Source: Endomicrobium sp. (lineage in GTDB: Bacteria; Elusimicrobiota; Endomicrobiia; Endomicrobiales; Endomicrobiaceae). Taken from it: a stretch of 14,431 nt of DNA. Below are positions 1 to 6,155 of the stretch, in pieces (position 1 is the first letter of the stretch; each line of letters opens with the position of its first letter). The stretch is taken from positions 1-14,431 of the forward strand of contig JAISDI010000190.1 of assembly GCA_031264895.1 (NCBI GenBank), given 5' to 3'. Under the pieces are notes generated by a model. It was given only the letters and a program-made list of their open reading frames with translations. It made no database searches and was not told the origin of the DNA. Both the position numbers and the translations under genes were made by a program.

Positions 1-60
1 AAAAAGGTCAAAAAAAGTATAGGAATGAAAGATAATAAATAGGTTTTTTCAAAATACTGT

Positions 61-157
61 TCGTCATGCCCGAAATTTGTAATCGGGCATTTTTACTAAA
101 GAAATTTTTGTTTTACGACGAACGTGGATCCCCGATAAAAACACTCGGGGATGACGA
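61..157. repeat. Short palindromic element (two hairpins with terminal inverted ends)
   Basis: The outer ends are imperfect inverted repeats: TCGTCATGCCCGA at 61-73 and TCGGGGATGACGA at 145-157, one mismatch. Inside are two perfect 8-bp-arm hairpins: ATGCCCGA/TCGGGCAT (66-73 with 83-90) and ATCCCCGA/TCGGGGAT (128-135 with 145-152). This architecture is that of REP/BIME or MITE-like intergenic repeats, which are known to be dispersed in many bacterial genomes. A 62-codon reading frame running through it (66-254) appears to be incidental. Only one copy lies in this window, so a dispersed family is inferred from structure alone. Confidence 0.7.
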
Positions 158-161
158 CAAA

Positions 162-207
162 GAAAAAAGATGGTTTTTAGAAAGCTCTAATGGAATATCT
201 GGGTTTA
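162..207. repeat. Left copy of a repeat flanking the DUF2130/winged-helix pair
   Basis: Bases 162-194 recur in inverted orientation at 1961-1993 with a single mismatch, including an exact 25-bp stretch (162-186 with 1969-1993). Bases 183-207 recur as an exact 25-bp direct repeat at 2080-2104. The two overlapping halves of this block therefore reappear separately on the far side of the two-gene segment. No transposase or obvious terminal inverted repeat is attached. It may be part of a dispersed intergenic repeat or the footprint of recombination. Confidence 0.8.
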
Positions 208-259
208 ATTGGGTTATCTTTCGGGAAACAAAGATCAGCAATCATTTGTTCTAGCTTAC

Positions 260-541
260 TTATTTTATGCTACCTTTGCTTTCTATAATTTTCCAATGCC
301 CTGTTTTATCAGAGCCTATTCGGGAAATAACGCCGCTTTCTTTTAATTTTTTGATATGCCTTTTGACTGTTGCTATACCAAATCCCGACTTTGATGCAAG
401 CATTGCGGCGGGAATGTTAGGTTCTTTTTTAATTAAAGTTAATATCTTATCGCTTGTAGTATCATTTACAGTATCACTTTTTGATTTTGCAGTATCATTT
501 ATTCCCAGCGGTTTTAATCGCTTCTGAGATACTTGGAGCAT
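260..541 (-). CDS. Small winged-helix (HTH) DNA-binding protein
   Basis: This 93-residue product has an N-terminal tail with repeated Asn-Asp-Thr motifs (about residues 15-29) followed by a winged-helix domain (about 30-87). The recognition-helix region is around 'GFGIATVKRHIKKLKESGVI' and the wing around 'RIGSDKTGHWKII'. In known families this HTH type commonly forms the C-terminal end of larger regulators with divergent AAA (AlbA/AAA_4) domains, so here it is either a free-standing regulator or a detached tail. It overlaps the 3' end of the upstream DUF2130 gene by 47 bp in another frame. No Shine-Dalgarno is evident before the only ATG, at 541, so translation may be coupled or frameshift-dependent, or the start may be wrong. 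Target genes are unknown; its own two-gene segment is the obvious candidate. Confidence 0.65.
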   Translation of the reverse strand: MLQVSQKRLKPLGINDTAKSKSDTVNDTTSDKILTLIKKEPNIPAAMLASKSGFGIATVKRHIKKLKESGVISRIGSDKTGHWKIIESKGSIK

Positions 542-1781
542 TTTTGGTTAATTTTTTAATAGAGACTTCTTCAACTTTTCTATTAGCTATTCCTAATTGA
601 TTTTGAGAACCCAACAAAAAGTCTTTTGTCTTATTTAATGCTGCAATAGATTTGTCTATCTGCTCTATTGCATCGCCATACTTTTCTTTAGCAATATTAA
701 AATTTCTGCCAAAATCGTCTTTAAAGTTATTTAGATTGCTTTCAAAATTTTCTAAATCAATGTTTCTGTTTTTTAGACTTACAATTTCATTTTTATATTC
801 CATAGACTTTGTGTTTCCAAGCCTTAACATTTGAATAATTGACAGAAAATCTTTCGGTCTGACTACAAACATTTTTTCATACTCTTTAACATTTACTACA
901 TATATGCCGTCAAATCTTTCATCATCTTTTTCTAACAGAGAAACAAGAACTGCATATTCACATTTCTTTTCATTTCTATCTTTATCCAATTCTCTATAAA
1001 AATCTTTGTTTTTCTTTTTTGTCGTTGTGGTATCGCTTTCATTTTTCATTTCAAACATAATAGATAGAACTTCTATGTCGTTATCGTCGCATTCTCTGTA
1101 AATATAATCACCCTTGCTGCCTGTTGAAATATCATTATCTTTTTCAAAGGTCGCATTAACGAACATAAATTTACCTTCCGTATCAAATTTTATTTCGCAG
1201 TGCTGTTCTAATGTCTCTCCCAGCATTTTTGTCGATAACGCAAGTTTCATATCATTCAATAAGTCGATCTCTTTCTTTGCTACACCCAATTCACTTTTTA
1301 ATTTTTCTTCTTTCTCTTTGAATTTTAATGATAATTGATTTTTGATACTGTCAATTTCAATGTTTTTTGTGTTTTCTATATGCTCCATTTTACTTTTTAA
1401 TAGATTGATCTCGTTCTCTTTTTTGCTGATGGTATTGCTTAACTGTTCAGATGTTTTAGAAATTTTATTTTCTATTTCCATATTTTTATTTTTGTCTGCT
1501 TGCTGTAATTCTGTTTTTAATTCTGTATTGATTTTTTGCAGTTTAACAATCTTTTGATTGTATTCTTGCTCTACCTCCCGCATTTTATCTGAAAGTTCCA
1601 ACTTGAAATCTTTCTCTGCGATTTTCTTTCCCTCAATAATAGCCTTTTCTTTAATCTTATCGTTTATTTGTTCTAAATCTATTTCAACTGATTTTGACAA
1701 ATCAATAATGTCGCCTGCTTTGGCGTCAGTTTTTAATTCCAATGTTTTAGCGTCAACGATTTTATAATCAATTTTTGCCAT
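495..1781 (-). CDS. DUF2130 domain protein (coiled coil plus putative PD-(D/E)XK-like nuclease core)
   Basis: This is a 428-residue cytosolic protein without signal peptide. Residues about 40-180 are a long Lys/Glu-rich coiled coil. Residues about 180-325 carry the DUF2130 signature: GETLEQHC (188-195), GSKGDYIYR (221-229), FEMKNE (243-248), a KNKDFYRELDKDR stretch (257-269) and EYAVLVSLLE (275-284). The pattern E191...D225...E244-x-K246 resembles a PD-(D/E)XK active site, so DNA cleavage is plausible but unproven. A second coiled segment follows (about 328-405). An AAAGGA Shine-Dalgarno precedes the ATG. It forms an overlapping pair with the winged-helix gene. Both are AT-rich and poor in the GCG/CCG codons common in the operon to the right, consistent with acquisition. 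The cellular role is unknown; family members often sit in accessory or defence-like settings. Confidence 0.85.
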   Translation of the reverse strand: MAKIDYKIVDAKTLELKTDAKAGDIIDLSKSVEIDLEQINDKIKEKAIIEGKKIAEKDFKLELSDKMREVEQEYNQKIVKLQKINTELKTELQQADKNKNMEIENKISKTSEQLSNTISKKENEINLLKSKMEHIENTKNIEIDSIKNQLSLKFKEKEEKLKSELGVAKKEIDLLNDMKLALSTKMLGETLEQHCEIKFDTEGKFMFVNATFEKDNDISTGSKGDYIYRECDDNDIEVLSIMFEMKNESDTTTTKKKNKDFYRELDKDRNEKKCEYAVLVSLLEKDDERFDGIYVVNVKEYEKMFVVRPKDFLSIIQMLRLGNTKSMEYKNEIVSLKNRNIDLENFESNLNNFKDDFGRNFNIAKEKYGDAIEQIDKSIAALNKTKDFLLGSQNQLGIANRKVEEVSIKKLTKNAPSISEAIKTAGNK

Positions 1782-1960
1782 CTTTTGATCCTTTAATTAT
1801 CCTATTTTTATTTTCTAATTGATTTGTCAGAAAACATCTATGTTAAAATATAGCATATTAGACAGAAATATTAAGAAACCGAATGAAAACCCGAGTATTG
1901 GCATTTTGCTATTCAAAGGTAAAGATAGCTAAGCAACAGAATATGCTTTAACCCAAAAAC

Positions 1961-1993
1961 TCCATTAAAGCTTTCTAAAAACCATCTTTTTTC
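1961..1993. repeat. Inverted copy of the flanking repeat
   Basis: This is the reverse complement of 162-194 with one mismatch; 1969-1993 is exact against 162-186. Similarity continues more loosely to about 1948. When both copies are read in the same frame they give KRWFLES followed by SNG or FNG, but the later differences change amino acids, so this is better seen as a DNA repeat than as conserved coding sequence. Confidence 0.8.
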
Positions 1994-2051
1994 CGTTTTG
2001 TTACCTTTTTTATTTTGCATAACTCATAGTGTTTTCAATCTATTATCGTTA

Positions 2052-2074
2052 TTTCTAATGGATTCCATTAGAAA
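2052..2074. repeat. Perfect 23-bp palindrome
   Basis: Two 11-bp arms, TTTCTAATGGA and TCCATTAGAAA, flank one central base. The TCTAATGGA core is shared with the adjacent repeat at 2080-2104 and with 183-207, so the palindrome is built from the same repeat sequence. It could be a protein-binding site or a product of repeat duplication. Confidence 0.7.
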
Positions 2075-2079
2075 ATTTT

Positions 2080-2104
2080 AGCTCTAATGGAATATCTGGG
2101 TTTA
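2080..2104. repeat. Direct copy (25 bp, exact) of the flanking repeat
   Basis: Identical to 183-207 over 25 bp and in the same orientation. The two direct copies bracket about 1.87 kb containing the DUF2130 and winged-helix genes. The copy lies roughly 50 bp from the terminator of the tRNA-Gln operon. Confidence 0.85.
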
Positions 2105-2156
2105 TTCAAAAGTCGAACTTTAAGGTGAAGGGTAAAGATGTCGATTTTTCAATAAG

Positions 2157-2184
2157 AAAACCCTTCGATAACTTATCAAAAGGG
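2157..2184 (-). terminator. Rho-independent terminator of the parvulin-to-tRNA-Gln operon
   Basis: On the minus strand, CCCTTTTGATAA pairs with TTATCGAAGGG (about ten pairs with one bulge and one G-T wobble, small loop). A TTTT tract and further T-rich sequence follow. It lies about 18 bp past the tRNA-Gln 3' end, where the operon should stop. Confidence 0.75.
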
Positions 2185-2192
2185 CGTTTTGT

Positions 2193-2206
2193 CGGAGTAT
2201 ACTCCG
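2193..2206. repeat. 14-bp perfect palindrome overlapping the tRNA-Gln 3' end
   Basis: CGGAGTATACTCCG is self-complementary. Its right part is the 3' strand of the tRNA acceptor stem plus the discriminator base, and its left part is downstream trailer. In the primary transcript the trailer could pair with the acceptor 3' strand and compete with the mature fold. Confidence 0.65.
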
Positions 2207-2272
2207 GGACTAGGATTCGAACCTAGACAAAGGGATCCAAAATCCCTTGTGCTACCTTTACACAATCCCGGA
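2202..2272 (-). tRNA. tRNA-Gln (anticodon UUG)
   Basis: The minus-strand sequence folds as a cloverleaf. The 7-bp acceptor TCCGGGA/TCCCGGA is perfect, with discriminator G as expected for Gln. There is a short D arm with GGT, an anticodon stem AGGGA/TCCCT around loop TTTTGGA (anticodon TTG, reading CAA and possibly CAG), a 4-nt variable region, and a T arm CTAGG-TTCGAAT-CCTAG. No CCA is encoded after the discriminator (TAT follows), so CCA must be added by nucleotidyltransferase. The gene begins 20 bp after the spoVG stop and precedes the operon terminator, so it is most likely processed from the mRNA. Confidence 0.95.
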
Positions 2273-2292
2273 ATTAAATTTTACTGCGGGGG

Positions 2293-2664
2293 TTACGGCA
2301 TTTTTTGGTCCGGTTCTGAGGGGTCGGCGGGCGTTGTTTTCTGAGGCTGTTCTTCCCGGGATTCTTCTTGAAGATTCTCTTTCTCTTTAAGTTGCGCTCT
2401 CTCTTCTATTTCTTTCATTTTTTCTTCATATGCCTTAAGAACAAGTTTTTCCATGTCATTTCTAAAACTGTTTGTAACCGGATGAGCTATATCCTTAAAT
2501 TTTCCGTCGTTCTTTTTTCTTGACGGCATACATACCATCAAGCCTTTTTCGCCTTTTACTATCCTCAAGTTGTGCACTACAAAACATCCGTCAAAAGTGA
2601 CTGCAGCGTAAGCTTTGAGTCTCTCTTCGTTCTTAGGAAACACCCTGACTTCGGTTATCTTCAT
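2293..2664 (-). CDS. spoVG: SpoVG family RNA/DNA-binding regulator
   Basis: This 123-residue protein begins MKITEVRVFP and contains the conserved SpoVG core (about 1-85): AYAAVTFDGCFVVHNLRIV, GLMVCMPSRK, and FKDIAHPVTNSFRNDMEKLVL. The family is small, dimeric and binds nucleic acid; in Bacillus, Listeria and Borrelia it acts as a broad regulator, but its role here is not known. The C-terminal tail (about 86-123) is a low-complexity Glu/Gln/Lys/Pro extension typical of the family. A strong GGAGGA Shine-Dalgarno lies just upstream of the ATG, suggesting more efficient translation than its operon neighbours. It follows ispE by 26 bp and precedes tRNA-Gln by 20 bp. The family call is firm; the regulatory target is unknown. 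Confidence 0.95.
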   Translation of the reverse strand: MKITEVRVFPKNEERLKAYAAVTFDGCFVVHNLRIVKGEKGLMVCMPSRKKNDGKFKDIAHPVTNSFRNDMEKLVLKAYEEKMKEIEERAQLKEKENLQEESREEQPQKTTPADPSEPDQKMP

Positions 2665-2690
2665 CTGTCCTCCACTGCATCGGTTTGATT

Positions 2691-3542
2691 TTACTTAACG
2701 GGGTAAACCGTCCAAGTATTCCAGTGATATTCACGCAGCTTAGATTTTATGGTTTCTGATTGAGATTCAGAGCCAAGGATGCAAAAAACCGTTGCGCCAG
2801 AGCCGGACATAAGGCTTGCACAACCCAAATCAGCCATAATGCTTTTAATTTTTGCAATTTCAGGATATGCCGGAAATACGAATTCCTCTAGCCTGTTAAA
2901 GCAATACTTTGAAGCATCATTTTTGTTAAAAGAACCACCACAAATAAGCCTTTCGATTATACGAATTTTTCTTGGCTTTGTCAATGGAAACTCGACATTT
3001 CTATATACAGAAGGAGTTGAAACTCCAAATCCCGGATTTACTAAAATTATAGGCATTTTTCGTATATTTGCAAGCGGAAATACGATTTCGCCTATTCCTT
3101 TACATACAGCCGTTCCGCCAGTAAGAAAGAAAGGGACATCCGCGCCAAGCCCTGCCGCTATGCTTTCCAGCTCGGGTTTGGAAGCTTTTATGCCCCATAA
3201 TTTTACAAGAGCTTTTATTACGGCAGCCGCGTCCGAAGAACCGCCACCAAGCCCCGCGCCCGTCGGAATTTCTTTTTTTAAAGTGATTTTTACGCCTTTT
3301 TGTATGTCGAAATGTTTTTGCAGCGACAAAGCCGCTTTATATGCCAAATTTGAACTGTCCGAAGGAATATTTGCATTATCGCACTCTAAAATTATTCCCG
3401 AAGAAATATCTTCGACGGTAATGTCGTCAAAGAGACTCACTGTCTGCATTACCGATTCCAAATTATGATAACCGTCCGGTCTTTTACCGATTATTTCAAG
3501 ATAAAGATTAATTTTTGCCGGAGCTTGAATCTTGATTTTCAT
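2691..3542 (-). CDS. ispE: 4-diphosphocytidyl-2-C-methyl-D-erythritol kinase (IspE)
   Basis: IspE phosphorylates CDP-methylerythritol at the 2-hydroxyl with ATP in the MEP pathway to isoprenoid precursors, in the cytosol. The 283-residue length is normal. The GHMP kinase signatures are present: APAKINLYL with the expected Lys10, the glycine-rich ATP loop GAGLGGGSSDAAA (about 95-107), GADVPFF with the catalytic Asp135, and a C-terminal LMSGSGATVF motif. The ATG at 3542 lies inside the upstream TPR gene, giving a 35-bp overlap. This start is favoured because PAKINL then sits at the usual distance from the N-terminus. The overlap and weak Shine-Dalgarno suggest translational coupling. Its presence implies use of the MEP rather than the mevalonate route. 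Confidence 0.96.
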   Translation of the reverse strand: MKIKIQAPAKINLYLEIIGKRPDGYHNLESVMQTVSLFDDITVEDISSGIILECDNANIPSDSSNLAYKAALSLQKHFDIQKGVKITLKKEIPTGAGLGGGSSDAAAVIKALVKLWGIKASKPELESIAAGLGADVPFFLTGGTAVCKGIGEIVFPLANIRKMPIILVNPGFGVSTPSVYRNVEFPLTKPRKIRIIERLICGGSFNKNDASKYCFNRLEEFVFPAYPEIAKIKSIMADLGCASLMSGSGATVFCILGSESQSETIKSKLREYHWNTWTVYPVK

Positions 3543-5724
3543 CTGAATTTTCTTTTTCTATATTTATATTATCGTCATTTTCTTTTTCGCCGGATTTGCG
3601 GACGGGACTGTCCGAAGCCGAAACTTTGACCGCTTCAAAAACGCATTTGAATTTAAACTCTTTTGAAACGGCTTTTATCGTATACGGAACTTTACTGCTG
3701 AAAAAAGGTTTATATTCGGAAAGTTCTATTGATGCGCCGCCTTTTGTTATTTTTTCAACACAGCCGTTTTCCGCATTTAATACAAGTTCAAAACCGTTTG
3801 CAGCATACGTAATTTTTTTGCCTTTTTTGCCTACTGCGCCGTTTGTAAACTGTTGGAAAAAATCAGGGCGGAAAATGTCCGAAGCGGTTTCTAAAATTTT
3901 ATAAAATTCTTCAGGGATTTGATCTTTGACAGCTCTGGGTTCAAAAGATATGTTTCCGTCTTTTATATATATGTCTGCGCCGCCCAAAATAAATTTTGAC
4001 GGAACGCCTATGTTGACGCCCTCGCCTTTGACATAATTAAAAGGAAGATATGCTTTTAACGCATTATATCCGCCGATACTTATTTTCATTTTATATCCGG
4101 CTTTAACGGAAAACAGTTTTTTATAATTACTGTCCGCCCTAAACAAAACGGCATTATAAAAATCATTTTCAGGCAGTTTGTTCTGCACCATGTCAAGCTT
4201 TTTTTGCGCGCTTTTTGAACCGCCGCCGTCGCACGATAAAGCGTAGGCTATCAGCGCGTCGTTAAGCTGCCCCAGCTCGACATACACGTCTCCCAGATGT
4301 TCGTAAATCAAAGCGTCTCTTGTAAAATTGGCCGCAATAACTATATATTTTTTTGCAAGTTCAAATTTCCCTTGTCTATAATAAAGCCAGCCCAAAGAGT
4401 CCAGATAAGCCGCGTTTTGCGGCTCAAGGCTTACGGCTCTGTTAAGCAAAATTTCTGCTTCGGCAAGCTTAATATTTCTGTCGGCATAAGAAAAACCCAG
4501 ATAGTTCATCGCTCTAGCGTGGTCCGGGTTTATCTCTAGCGTATGCAAAAAAGCTTTTTCCGCGTCTTCAAATTTTCCGCTTTTGTCAAAGGCTCCGCCG
4601 AGAAAAAAGTATGCGTCGTCAAAATTGGGGTTTAAATTTATGGTTTTTTCCAAAGCTTTTATGGCTTTATCGTATTTTGCCCAATCAGTATAATTTAAAC
4701 TTTGGAGATATAAAACTTCGTAATTCAAAGGTTCTTTTAACGAAGCGAGTTCAAATTGTTTGTTCGCTTTAGAATACTGTTTTAAAAGCGAATAATAATA
4801 TCCCAGCCTTGCAATTACGGAAATATTGTCAGGCTGTTTTGCTGAAAGATATTCGAATTCTTTTGCCGCTTTACCGATTTCGCCCATTTTTTCGTAAATT
4901 ATACCGAGCCAGTAATAACACGTTTCGGCTTCCGCGCCGCGCAAACCTTTTTTTGCTTTAAGAAAAATGTTTTGCGCCTTTGCATATTCGTTATTTTCAA
5001 AATAACATTTTCCCAGATACATCAACACATAAAGATTGTCCGGAAAAACTTCTATATATTTTTCATATTCCGCAATTGCCGACGGAATTCTGTTTGTGCT
5101 TTCGTAAATTCTCGCTTTTGAAAGGTAAGCTTCCCTCGCTTCTGGCTTTAATTCAATAACTTTATCGTATGATTTTAAAGCGTCTTCCACCATTTCAAGC
5201 TTTTCCTGAACCATTCCGAGCTGTAAATACCCCATGGCCGAATCGGGCTGCTGTTGAAGATACCTGTTCCAATATTGCGCCGATTTCTCAAGTTTATTGT
5301 CGGAATAATAATATGCGGCAAGATATATCGTCGCGGTTTCGTTGTCTGGGTCAAGCTCAAGCGTTTTAGTAAGGAAGTTTTTCGCTTTGTCAGATTGGCC
5401 GGCCACAAGATAAAAAGTCGCTATAAAGTTTGTGGTTTTAGGATTGCTGCCGTCAAGTTTGTCTATTTTTTCAGCCGTTTCAAAAGCTTTCTCATTATTT
5501 CCGGATTGCCAGTAAAGATACATTAAATCTTTATGCGCTGCCACGGACTCAAAATCCAGCGAAACGACTTTTTCGTATTCTTTCACGGCGGTATCGAGCG
5601 CGCCGGCCTTAGACGCCATAACGGCTTTCAAATAGGATTTATACGCATTATAATTAGGCGTTGCTGCGGCAAAAGCAGATTGAACAGACATCATAAAAAT
5701 TAAAACAAAAGTAAATTTTTTCAT
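3508..5724 (-). CDS. Exported TPR-repeat protein with a C-terminal LolA/LolB-like domain
   Basis: This 738-residue protein starts with a signal peptide (MKKFTFVLIFMMSVQSAFAA, cut after about residue 20). Residues about 25-515 are a long run of tetratricopeptide repeats, with typical units such as YLQLGMVQEKLEMVEDALKS and AYFFLGGAFDKSGKFEDAEK. Residues about 525-695 are beta-rich (FRADSNYKKLFSVKAGYKMKI..., then a YAANGFELVLNAENGCVEKI segment), which resembles the half-barrel of LolA/LolB or DUF4292-type lipoprotein-binding domains. That part is inferred from pattern only. The last ~35 residues are a charged, disordered tail. The gene shares one base with rimI (TAATG) and overlaps ispE by 35 bp. 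Placed next to two periplasmic foldases, a role in envelope assembly or lipoprotein handling is plausible but unproven. Confidence 0.88.
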   Translation of the reverse strand: MKKFTFVLIFMMSVQSAFAAATPNYNAYKSYLKAVMASKAGALDTAVKEYEKVVSLDFESVAAHKDLMYLYWQSGNNEKAFETAEKIDKLDGSNPKTTNFIATFYLVAGQSDKAKNFLTKTLELDPDNETATIYLAAYYYSDNKLEKSAQYWNRYLQQQPDSAMGYLQLGMVQEKLEMVEDALKSYDKVIELKPEAREAYLSKARIYESTNRIPSAIAEYEKYIEVFPDNLYVLMYLGKCYFENNEYAKAQNIFLKAKKGLRGAEAETCYYWLGIIYEKMGEIGKAAKEFEYLSAKQPDNISVIARLGYYYSLLKQYSKANKQFELASLKEPLNYEVLYLQSLNYTDWAKYDKAIKALEKTINLNPNFDDAYFFLGGAFDKSGKFEDAEKAFLHTLEINPDHARAMNYLGFSYADRNIKLAEAEILLNRAVSLEPQNAAYLDSLGWLYYRQGKFELAKKYIVIAANFTRDALIYEHLGDVYVELGQLNDALIAYALSCDGGGSKSAQKKLDMVQNKLPENDFYNAVLFRADSNYKKLFSVKAGYKMKISIGGYNALKAYLPFNYVKGEGVNIGVPSKFILGGADIYIKDGNISFEPRAVKDQIPEEFYKILETASDIFRPDFFQQFTNGAVGKKGKKITYAANGFELVLNAENGCVEKITKGGASIELSEYKPFFSSKVPYTIKAVSKEFKFKCVFEAVKVSASDSPVRKSGEKENDDNINIEKENSDENQDSSSGKN

Positions 5725-6152
5725 TATATTATCTTCCTTAAAACTATTGCGTCTTCGCCGGCATAGTATTTTTTTCTTACGCCTGTTTTTTCAAATCCGA
5801 ATTTGAAATAAAGATTTACCGCCGCATTGTTGCTTTGTCTTACTTCAAGAAAAACAACGCGCGAATTTTCATTTTTCACGTCGTCTTCCATATATTTTAG
5901 CATACCTGCGGCTATTGAACGCCTTCTAAACTGCGGGTCAACGGCAATATTGAGTATTTCGGTTTCGCCGCACAATGTCCAATATATGCAAAAACCTGCG
6001 GGTTTTCCGTTTTCAAAAGCGATTTTAAAGCGCGTATTTGCATTTGAAACAGAACTTAAAAACATTTCTTTTGTCCAAGGTTTTTTAAATGACTTTTCTT
6101 CAATGCTCATTATATCATCTAAAAAATCATTTGAAAAATCTTTTATTTCCAT
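5724..6152 (-). CDS. rimI: Ribosomal protein bS18 alanine N-acetyltransferase-like GNAT protein
   Basis: This 142-residue GNAT enzyme fits RimI in length and motifs: the N-terminal E-x-x-SFKKPWT segment (about 18-27), ILNIAVDPQ before the acetyl-CoA loop (about 66-85), FLEVRQSNNAAVNLYFKFGF (101-120) with the conserved Glu103, and the RKKYY-x-x-x-EDAIVL ending. RimI acetylates the N-terminal alanine of ribosomal protein S18 in Gammaproteobacteria. The acetyl-CoA pyrophosphate loop is unusual: the normal R/Q-x-x-G-x-G/A reads RRRSIAAG, with Ser79 in place of the first glycine. Three bases separate it from pdxA and its stop overlaps the next ATG. The substrate could differ, since RimI-like GNATs are hard to separate by sequence alone. 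Confidence 0.85.
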   Translation of the reverse strand: MEIKDFSNDFLDDIMSIEEKSFKKPWTKEMFLSSVSNANTRFKIAFENGKPAGFCIYWTLCGETEILNIAVDPQFRRRSIAAGMLKYMEDDVKNENSRVVFLEVRQSNNAAVNLYFKFGFEKTGVRKKYYAGEDAIVLRKII

Positions 6153-6155
6153 AGT

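Larger units (their letters stand above)
1782..2156. other. AT-rich repeat-containing intergenic stretch
   Basis: No convincing gene is present here. It contains the inverted repeat copy (1961-1993), a perfect 23-bp palindrome (2052-2074) and the direct repeat copy (2080-2104). A promoter for the DUF2130 gene should lie at about 1800-1870, but no clear -35/-10 pair was found. Confidence 0.6.

Noticed and set aside
66..254. 62-codon plus-strand reading frame
   Set aside because: It runs through the palindromic element and the flanking repeat, has no Shine-Dalgarno, and the differences between repeat copies are not synonymous, so it is unlikely to be a gene.
2202..2272. Phage-type attachment site at tRNA-Gln
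   Set aside because: No second copy of the tRNA 3' end and no integrase are present in the window, so att-type integration cannot be claimed from this sequence.
2779..3468. 229-codon open frame on the plus strand
   Set aside because: It is the antisense of ispE, which has complete kinase motifs; no start signal or domain is seen on the plus strand.
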